Origin: a virus
Direction: 5' to 3' (one strand)
IMG/VR virus record: IMGVR_UViG_3300037493_002298
Coordinates: 1 to 32,232 of that record
Length of the DNA: 32,232 nucleotides
Shown here: positions 27,210 through 32,232 of the stretch, in pieces
Position numbering within the stretch: position 1 is the stretch's first letter
How the letters are laid out: each line of letters starts with the position of its first letter
Notes under the pieces: model-generated
What the model saw: only the letters and a program-made list of their open reading frames with translations
What the model was told of the DNA's origin: nothing
Database searches by the model: none
Translations under genes and position numbers: made by a program

Positions 27210-27228
27210 AACGACTAGAGTGGTCGTT
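27210..27228. promoter_or_regulatory. dyad enclosing a -10-like hexamer before the virion gene
   Basis: AACGAC (27210-27215) and GTCGTT (27223-27228) are an inverted 6-bp repeat whose 7-nt centre holds TAGAGT, a -10 candidate. The downstream leader contains CGGAGGG before ATG 27258. A regulator binding the dyad could cover the promoter. Confidence 0.4.
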
Positions 27229-27257
27229 GATCGTGGCTAGGTACCTCGGAGGGCTTG

Positions 27258-28523
27258 ATGCCAGTCTCACCTGAATGGATCGTGTCCGCTCCGATGACCG
27301 TGGCGGCACCGCACTCGCTTCTTGGCTCGGCCAACCTGGTTGAGGAGCGCGAGGGTTCGCGCTGGGAGGGCGGCTTCACGTTCAAGCCCGAGAATTGCAT
27401 CGAGGCTGAGGTCTGGCAGCCCTGCGGTCCTGATGGCGAGATCCGGGTGCTCCTGGAGATCGACGCTACTGGCGGGTCGTTCGTGCTTCAGTACGACGGC
27501 GACGGCGAACAGGAGCTGCCGTTCAACGTGTCTGCGGCGCAGCTTCTTGAGGCGATGGACGTTGCCTCGGACGGCATTTCGGCCGGGTACGTCAATGTCC
27601 ACGACGGGACTGGCGACTCGGGCGCTGTGGGCGCACGGCTGTTCGTGACCATCACGCAGCCCAATCCGCTGTCGGTGCCGCTGTTCGATCCGAACGGCTT
27701 CAACTTCTCGGACAGCACGACGGACCCGCTGACGGGTGGCGGCGCAGCCGTGAACTTCACCATCCTGGGCATCGGCGACTATCAGGGCTTCGGCTCTGAC
27801 GTGTGGCCGCAGGCGGAGCAGAAGAAGGACTACGACGGCTTCCAGACGAACCTGACGTACCACCCGTTCGTCGTCGAGGTGCCGTACTCGTGCTCCACCT
27901 GGGGATTTGAGGCGAACGACTACGAGGCGAAGGCGCTGCACCAGCTTGAGGCGGGTCTGTCGAAGGCGATGGAGCACGAGTTCTGGACGGGTGACAAGAA
28001 CCCGTCGAACATCAACCTGGTCTACTGGACGCCGAACGACGACGCTCACGTGCTGAACCCTGGCGGTGCAGCTGCGCCGGACCCGGTGGATGCTGGCACG
28101 GGCATCATTCTGCTGGAGGCTGCGCTGGCACGTTGCGGCCCTGGCGGTCGCGGCTACATCCACATGACGACCGAGGTCGCAACGAAGCTGGGCAACGCCT
28201 ACGTCGTGGACGACGACGACACCAATCAGAACCGCTTCCTGTCCACCCGTAGCCGTGACGACATCGTGATCGTCGGTGCCGGGTACACAGGCGACGGCCC
28301 GTTCGGGCAGCCTGCACCGTCCGGGACGGAGATGTGGGCGTTCGCTACCGGTCAGGTCGATGTGCGCCTGGGCGAGCCTGAGGTCGTGCCCAACGAGTTC
28401 TGGATGGCCCTGGACCGTGCCACGAACACGGTGACGTTCCGTGGCGAGCAGGTTGCCAGCGTCGTTCACGACGGCTGCTGCTCGTTCGCCGTGCTCATTG
28501 ACTGGTCGCTGCCGGTTCTCTGA
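27258..28523 (+). CDS. virion structural protein with an inserted beta domain
   Basis: A 421-residue protein; ATG 27258 follows CGGAGGG. The outer parts, EWIVSAPMTVAAP...LLGSANLV, PYSCSTWGFEANDYEAKALHQLEAGLSKAMEHEFWTGD, RGYIHMTTEVATKLGNAYVV and IVGAGYTGDGP...WAFATGQVDVRLGEPEV...NTVTFRGEQVASVVHDGCCSFAVLIDW, resemble a conserved actinophage head/virion protein family often placed after the capsid. Between about residues 75 and 170 there is an inserted beta-rich block, LEIDATGGSFVLQYDGDGEQELPFNVSAAQLLEAMD...GARLFVTITQP...LTGGG, which matches a repeat-like domain found in many actinophage structural proteins (GGxFxLxFxGxxTxxIxxNxxAAxxxxALE). It may be a head-tail or capsid-surface protein. Confidence 0.65.
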   Translation: MPVSPEWIVSAPMTVAAPHSLLGSANLVEEREGSRWEGGFTFKPENCIEAEVWQPCGPDGEIRVLLEIDATGGSFVLQYDGDGEQELPFNVSAAQLLEAMDVASDGISAGYVNVHDGTGDSGAVGARLFVTITQPNPLSVPLFDPNGFNFSDSTTDPLTGGGAAVNFTILGIGDYQGFGSDVWPQAEQKKDYDGFQTNLTYHPFVVEVPYSCSTWGFEANDYEAKALHQLEAGLSKAMEHEFWTGDKNPSNINLVYWTPNDDAHVLNPGGAAAPDPVDAGTGIILLEAALARCGPGGRGYIHMTTEVATKLGNAYVVDDDDTNQNRFLSTRSRDDIVIVGAGYTGDGPFGQPAPSGTEMWAFATGQVDVRLGEPEVVPNEFWMALDRATNTVTFRGEQVASVVHDGCCSFAVLIDWSLPVL

Positions 28524-28876
28524 TGTTCCTGTTCGCGCGTTACGGCGTACTTCTGTCTCCCGACAACCTGGCGGGCCTGTCCCTCATGGTGGACGTGTTC
28601 GCGAGTCGTGACGGCCAGCTGGAGCAGCGGCCCGTCTACGAGGGCGACATTGTGATGGACGTGCAGCTGGCGCAGGACGGGCGCACGACGGCGGCGTTGT
28701 GGAACGTGCATGACGGCCGTCCGTGGTCGCTTGCGTCCAACCAGCCTGCGCCGGGCGACGTGGTGGTTGCCATCTGTCCGTCGTCGGACCTGCCGTATCA
28801 GGGTGGAGCGCTGGCAGTGTTCGCCATCGACGACTCGTTCGTAGCTGCCAACCTGGGCGTCTTTCTGTCGGGCTGA
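28523..28876 (+). CDS. small hypothetical virion-module protein
   Basis: A 117-residue protein whose ATG shares a base with the previous stop (TGATG). It is beta-rich: FARYGVLLSPDNLAGLSLMVDVFASRDG, PVYEGDIVMDVQLAQDGRTTAALWNVHDGRPWS, GDVVVAICPSSDLPYQGGALAVFAIDDSFVAANLGVFLSG. No signal or helix bundle. It could be a decoration or head-tail joining protein. The gene is followed by a 167-bp non-coding stretch containing a hairpin. Confidence 0.6.
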   Translation: MFLFARYGVLLSPDNLAGLSLMVDVFASRDGQLEQRPVYEGDIVMDVQLAQDGRTTAALWNVHDGRPWSLASNQPAPGDVVVAICPSSDLPYQGGALAVFAIDDSFVAANLGVFLSG

Positions 28877-28928
28877 CAGTCTTGGCCCATAGAGCCGTTC
28901 TAAGCCTCGCAAGATTCCAGAGGCATAA

Positions 28929-28967
28929 CGGCCGTCCAATGTGCATGGACGGCCGCTAAGACGTCTT
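28929..28967 (+). terminator. terminator-like hairpin with adjacent palindrome
   Basis: CGGCCGTCCA (28929-28938) and TGGACGGCCG (28946-28955) are exactly complementary around ATGTGCA. AAGACGTCTT (28958-28967) is a second, perfect palindrome right after it. AGCCTCGCAAG (28903-28913) and a 5-bp GCCTC/GAGGC stem (28904-28924) lie just upstream. It separates the capsid/virion genes from the tail genes. No T-run follows, so its role as terminator is inferred. Confidence 0.5.
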
Positions 28968-29031
28968 GTAGGTCAATGCCGGGTGCCTGGCGGGCCGAGT
29001 TGCTCAGCATGGTTGCAGCGTGCAGGCGTGC

Positions 29032-29043
29032 GATACTGGCGGA
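29032..29043 (+). promoter_or_regulatory. candidate leaderless promoter for the tail gene
   Basis: GATACT (29032-29037), six bases, then ATG 29044. The hexamer has one mismatch from TANNNT. No ribosome-binding site at usable spacing. Confidence 0.4.
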
Positions 29044-31143
29044 ATGACCTGGTGCTGCCCGAAGTCCGTGAAGGCGTGCGCCCTGCGCGTCACCCGGCTC
29101 AACGCCTCGGGCGTACCGCTGGACCCGCTGCTGCCACAGACCCGCATTCTGACGGCCGGATTCGTCACCGTGTCACTGAACCCGATGTTCGAGACGGGCA
29201 GGCGGGAAGTGATTCGGGATCAGGCGAACAACATCCTGTTCGTGGACGACGACTTCGACGTGATGACGGGCATGACCGTCAAGATGCAGCTGTGCGGCAT
29301 CAACCCGCTCGCCCTAGAGATGCTCACGGGTGCCACCCTGGCATCGTCGTCGGCCGTTGTGCTGGGCGACAGCCGCCGCTTCGCGTGCCAGGACCCGGTG
29401 ATGATCGAGCTGTGGTCCAAGAATGCGGGCTACCGCTGCCCGCCTGGCGGCATAGCCGACCAGAACGGCGGTGCCTGGATTCAGTGGGTCTTGCCTCGGA
29501 CGAATCAGTGGCGCATTGACGGCGACGTGACGTTCTCGGATGGCGCAACGCAGATCAGCCTCACGGGTATGGCCGTGCCGTCGGAATCGTGGTTCCCGTC
29601 TGCGCCGAACGGGCTGCTGGGCTGGCCGTCGTATCAACCAGCTGTGTCGCCTGCCGGATGGCCGATTGGTGCCAGCCCGGTCGAGCTGCCCGAGGAATGG
29701 ACGGCAGACACGTGGACCGAGGCCGAGGGTGCTGCCATCCGTAACGGTGGCCCGCTTGCCTGGAAGTGCGTCCCGTCGTTGCCTGCACCCGTGTCCGAGT
29801 GCGACTGGATGCCGACGCCTACGCAGTGCCAGGAGCGGCCGAGTGTGTCGCAGTCGTTCATCGGTACGCCTGGCGATGTGCCGTCGCCGCCCTGGGAACG
29901 AATGGGCTTCTTTGAGTTGAACTCCCTCCTCCAGCTGGGTCCGTCGGGCGTTGTGCCGGGCGAGGACTTTCAGACGGGCGTTGTGGACAACCCGAACCTC
30001 GGCTTCAATTGCGAGTGCGACGGGAACGCTCTGCGAACCACCATCGACGGCATCGTGCGGGTCACCGAGAGCGGCTTCGTTACGCCGAGCGTCGTGTTCG
30101 AGTACGACCGAAACATAGGTGCCAGCGGCGACTCGCTCATCAACCTCGCCTGGGACAGCGTGAACAGCTGGCAACTCAGGTTCACAGGCATCGACTGGAA
30201 CGTACCGCTGGGCATTACTCCGCAAGTGCAGTGGCAAGACACTCGTTCGTTCGGTTCTGCTGCCGTGCCTGCCGACGGCGACGAGTACCGCCTGCGCGTC
30301 TATCAGGACTCTTACTACGGCACCGATTCGCTGTGGGCGGTTGCGTACCTGAACGGCGTACAGATTGGACAGACGTTGTGGTACGGCACGGCGTCGATCG
30401 GGCAGGGCTACGGCTGGATGATGGACGAGTACGTCCCGTCGTGCTACCCGACGGGCGCATACGGGTCGGCCATCAACACGGCGACCTCGTTGTACGTGAC
30501 CGTCACCGACAACGGCGTCGGCGGCTATTCGCTGACGCTGGACGACCCTGGGCAGACGGCAGTCCTGTCGGACCCTGCCGGGCCAGCTAACAACGTCGGC
30601 GGCGCAGTAACCGAATGCCAGCCGAACGGCACGGGTGCAGCCTGCGCATCCGACTCGCGTAGTCAAGCGCAGCGGCAATCGTTCGTCGTCGTGTCCGACT
30701 CGACGGCCTGGACCTTCACCTCGTGGCCGGGCTACGTCACCAGCGGCAGCGGCAGCCCGTCGGGTACAGGATGGTCTCAGACCACCAACTTCAATCTGAG
30801 CACGACCTACCTGCCGACAGGCGGCCTCAACCCGTCGATCGGTGCAGCTGCAATCGGCGAACAACTCAGGGACACGTTCGCACAGTGGGTCATTGACTAC
30901 GGCTCCGGCGTGCCGGTCGAGGTGAAGGCGGCATCCTCCACAGCCGTCGAGTGCCTCAACAACATCTTCCCGGTCGGCACGAATACGCCTGGCCGCAGTC
31001 CTACGCAGGTCGGCGTCTTTGTGGTGCCCGATGCGCTCACCGAGATACCACAGTCGTCGGTCACGGCGTTCGAGACGGCGTGTGCTGCACGGCCAACAGG
31101 AGACTTCGTTGGCACCACTCCCGTTCTGGTCTTTCCCGCATGA
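29044..31143 (+). CDS. major tail protein-like, long form with C-terminal extension
   Basis: A 699-residue protein starting MTWCCPKSVKACALRVTRLN. Its first ~170 residues match the start of the gene at 31740: a CCPxSxKACALRVTR opening, then RILTxGF, MFETGRREVIRDQANNILFVDDDFDVMTGMTVKMQLCGINPLALEMLTG, DSRRFACQDPVMIELWSKN and WIQWVLPRTNQWRIDGDVTFS. This is the pattern of an actinophage major tail protein (the NILFVDD, CGINPLALEMLTG and LWSKNAG segments are characteristic). The remaining ~500 residues are a beta-rich extension with many Trp/Tyr/Asn, and a jelly-roll-like block near 300-480. One paralogue could be the tail tube and the other a decorated or minor form. Confidence 0.75.
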   Translation: MTWCCPKSVKACALRVTRLNASGVPLDPLLPQTRILTAGFVTVSLNPMFETGRREVIRDQANNILFVDDDFDVMTGMTVKMQLCGINPLALEMLTGATLASSSAVVLGDSRRFACQDPVMIELWSKNAGYRCPPGGIADQNGGAWIQWVLPRTNQWRIDGDVTFSDGATQISLTGMAVPSESWFPSAPNGLLGWPSYQPAVSPAGWPIGASPVELPEEWTADTWTEAEGAAIRNGGPLAWKCVPSLPAPVSECDWMPTPTQCQERPSVSQSFIGTPGDVPSPPWERMGFFELNSLLQLGPSGVVPGEDFQTGVVDNPNLGFNCECDGNALRTTIDGIVRVTESGFVTPSVVFEYDRNIGASGDSLINLAWDSVNSWQLRFTGIDWNVPLGITPQVQWQDTRSFGSAAVPADGDEYRLRVYQDSYYGTDSLWAVAYLNGVQIGQTLWYGTASIGQGYGWMMDEYVPSCYPTGAYGSAINTATSLYVTVTDNGVGGYSLTLDDPGQTAVLSDPAGPANNVGGAVTECQPNGTGAACASDSRSQAQRQSFVVVSDSTAWTFTSWPGYVTSGSGSPSGTGWSQTTNFNLSTTYLPTGGLNPSIGAAAIGEQLRDTFAQWVIDYGSGVPVEVKAASSTAVECLNNIFPVGTNTPGRSPTQVGVFVVPDALTEIPQSSVTAFETACAARPTGDFVGTTPVLVFPA

Positions 31144-31409
31144 CGGCACGGGCTGACCATCCATCGGGCCGCAACCTGGTTCGGGCAACCGTCACGTGGA
31201 GCGGCGAGACCGCCATGCTGGAACTCGTGAACCGTCACGGCCGCATCGTCGAGTTCGTCGTCGAGGGCACCACCGCAGGCAGACGCCGAATTCGGGTAGC
31301 TGGCAACGACCGCTTCGCCATCCTCTACGAGGTGCAGCCTGACTCCGAGCTGGTTGTCGCAGTGGACGACGACTCTGGACGTATCCTGTACTCAGGACGA
31401 CCCGAGTAG
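31140..31409 (+). CDS. small hypothetical tail-module protein
   Basis: An 89-residue protein from ATG 31140, overlapping the previous stop (ATGA). It is beta-rich: RNLVRATVTWSGETAMLELVNRHGRIVEFVVEG, RRRIRVAGNDRFAILYEVQPDSELVVAVDDDSGRILYSG. Such short beta proteins between tail genes are often tail terminator or chaperone-like, but I do not recognise this one. No membrane segment. Confidence 0.65.
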   Translation: MTARADHPSGRNLVRATVTWSGETAMLELVNRHGRIVEFVVEGTTAGRRRIRVAGNDRFAILYEVQPDSELVVAVDDDSGRILYSGRPE

Positions 31410-31418
31410 GAGTTCGAG

Positions 31419-31670
31419 ATGTCCAAGACCGTGCCCTCTGGGCGACACAGCCGCTTCCCTGCCGTGAACCGCGAGGGCGCGTCTCGCCCTGCACCGCAGC
31501 CGCAGCAGACGGCCGCACCTGCCGAATCGCAGACCCCGAACTTCAACGACCTCACCGTCCGCGAGGTGCTGGAGTGGGTCGGCGACGACGCTGCCCGTGC
31601 AGCGACCGCCCTGGCCGCTGAGCGTGCAGGCAAGAACCGCAAGAGCCTCATCGACCAGCTGGAAAGCTGA
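31419..31670 (+). CDS. small hypothetical protein, possible rho-like N-terminal-type helix pair
   Basis: An 83-residue protein; TAGGAG lies before ATG 31419. The N-terminal half is basic, Pro/Gln-rich and disordered (GRHSRFPAVNREGASRPAPQPQQT). The C-terminal half, FNDLTVREVLEWVGDDAARAATALAAERAGKNRKSLIDQLES, is a helix-turn-helix pair like the short VxEVLxWVGDDxxRAxxALxxExxGxxRxxLIxxLE unit that occurs in many phage proteins of unknown role, sometimes near capsid or tail genes. No function assigned. Confidence 0.65.
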   Translation: MSKTVPSGRHSRFPAVNREGASRPAPQPQQTAAPAESQTPNFNDLTVREVLEWVGDDAARAATALAAERAGKNRKSLIDQLES

Positions 31671-31683
31671 ACATCCCAAGAGC

Positions 31684-31719
31684 ACGGCGACCCATCGGTA
31701 GACTGATGCCAGTCGCCGT
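31684..31719. promoter_or_regulatory. 36-bp dyad with a -10 hexamer at its centre
   Basis: ACGGCGAC (31684-31691) pairs exactly with GTCGCCGT (31712-31719), and CATC (31693-31696) with GATG (31705-31708) inside. The 8-nt centre holds TAGACT (31699-31704), a -10 candidate. AGGAGG follows 8 bp further, before ATG 31740. It may be an operator over the promoter or a leader hairpin if transcription starts upstream. Confidence 0.5.
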
Positions 31720-31739
31720 CCGTCGCAGGAGGAAATGAA

Positions 31740-32232
31740 ATGCCGACCATCTGCTGCCCGAGTTCCATCAAAGCGTGTGCCCTGCGGGTCACCCGTCAGG
31801 ACGAGTGCAACATCGCCGTCAATCCGCTGACCGCGAACAGCCGCATCCTGACGAACGGCTTCATGGAGCTGACGCTCAAGCCTGACGTGGAGAAGGGCAA
31901 CGACATCACGCAGAAGAACGCCTGTGGCGAAATCTGCATCCACGACGTGGACTGCGACCGCCTGAAGGGCTTCGAGCTGGAACTCAAGCTGTGCGGCGTG
32001 CCGCTGCCCGTGCTGGAGATGCTGCTGGACGCGACGCTGCTGGAGGACGGCTCCGGCAACCTGGTTGGCGCTGCCATGCGCAACTCGCTCAGTGACCCGT
32101 GCCAGAACTCCAAGATGCTGGAGCTGTGGTCGAAGAACTCGGGTGCCGTGTGCGACGCTGGTGGTGCGCAGCCCGACAACCTCTGGATTCAGTGGGTCCT
32201 GCCGCTCACGAAGAATTGGGAGATCAGCGGTG
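31740..32232 (+). CDS. major tail protein-like (partial at right edge)
   Basis: At least 164 residues from ATG 31740, with AGGAGG upstream, running off the window. It opens MPTICCPSSIKACALRVTRQD and aligns along its length with the N terminus of the gene at 29044 (GFMELTLKPDVEKG, DCDRLKGFELELKLCGVPLPVLEMLLDATL, MLELWSKNSGA, LWIQWVLPLTKNW). As it has the better ribosome-binding site and its own promoter-like dyad, it may be the abundant tail-tube form, with the longer paralogue as a minor or decorated form. The missing C terminus decides this. Confidence 0.7.
   Translation, partial: MPTICCPSSIKACALRVTRQDECNIAVNPLTANSRILTNGFMELTLKPDVEKGNDITQKNACGEICIHDVDCDRLKGFELELKLCGVPLPVLEMLLDATLLEDGSGNLVGAAMRNSLSDPCQNSKMLELWSKNSGAVCDAGGAQPDNLWIQWVLPLTKNWEISG

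Noticed and set aside
27162-27218. An 18-codon frame with an ATGA overlap after the glycosyltransferase gene.
   Set aside because: It is too short, has no ribosome-binding site, and ends within the promoter-like dyad. No support beyond the overlap.
1-32232. CRISPR array or insertion sequence.
   Set aside because: No regularly spaced direct repeats of 20-40 bp with unique spacers and no transposase-like gene or terminal inverted repeats were seen.

Overview
The window is 32.2 kb of a high-G+C double-stranded DNA phage with a siphovirus-type head and tail module, most likely infecting an actinobacterium. Grounds: densely packed genes with ATGA, GTGA and TGATG overlaps; a WhiB-family regulator; an HK97-type head cassette (portal, MuF-like protein, prohead protease, major capsid protein); a collagen-like tail fibre; an amidase endolysin; and small MGCNCG proteins of the kind found in actinophages. 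I saw no integrase, tRNA, CRISPR array or insertion sequence. Terminase and tape-measure genes are not in the window.

Layout. (1) 1-3482: divergent start of a leftward gene, then a rightward replication operon: unknown protein, winged-helix initiator-like protein carrying an origin-like repeat cluster in its own reading frame, small helicase-loader-like protein, DnaB/RepA-type helicase, a zinc-knuckle membrane protein and a small conserved protein. (2) 3483-3739: non-coding, with a 108-nt cloverleaf-like inverted-repeat element, a candidate promoter and a 5'-leader hairpin. (3) 3740-8908: secreted transglycosylase, small protein, amidase endolysin, then baseplate/fibre genes. (4) 8915-10807: a leftward operon of six small genes, two of them tandem paralogues. 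(5) 10927-14588: rightward DNA-metabolism and regulatory genes (two HTH proteins, unknown protein, HIRAN protein, SSB, HNH, VRR-NUC). (6) 14620-21219: portal, MuF-metallopeptidase fusion, and a prohead protease with a DnaJ-type zinc finger. (7) 21253-24312: small protein, calcineurin-like phosphoesterase, one leftward gene, WhiB-like protein and a partner. (8) 24434-28876: major capsid protein, terminator, glycosyltransferase and further virion proteins. (9) 29044-32232: two major-tail-protein-like paralogues with two small genes between them; the second runs off the window.

The modules fit a lytic-cycle programme. The left operon would open and unwind the origin, the central operons supply recombination, repair and regulation, and the right side builds the capsid and tail. 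The capsid gene ends at a strong hairpin, and a glycosyltransferase restarts from its own promoter, which suggests virion glycosylation.

The main cross-scale observation concerns expression. About ten genes lack a Shine-Dalgarno sequence and instead have a TANNNT-like -10 hexamer 5-6 nt before the start codon, often preceded by CGGG. The other block-leading genes have good Shine-Dalgarno sites. The phage therefore seems to use leaderless and leadered mRNAs as two classes. By eye I also found no GCCGGC or CCCGGG site in the window, despite the high G+C.
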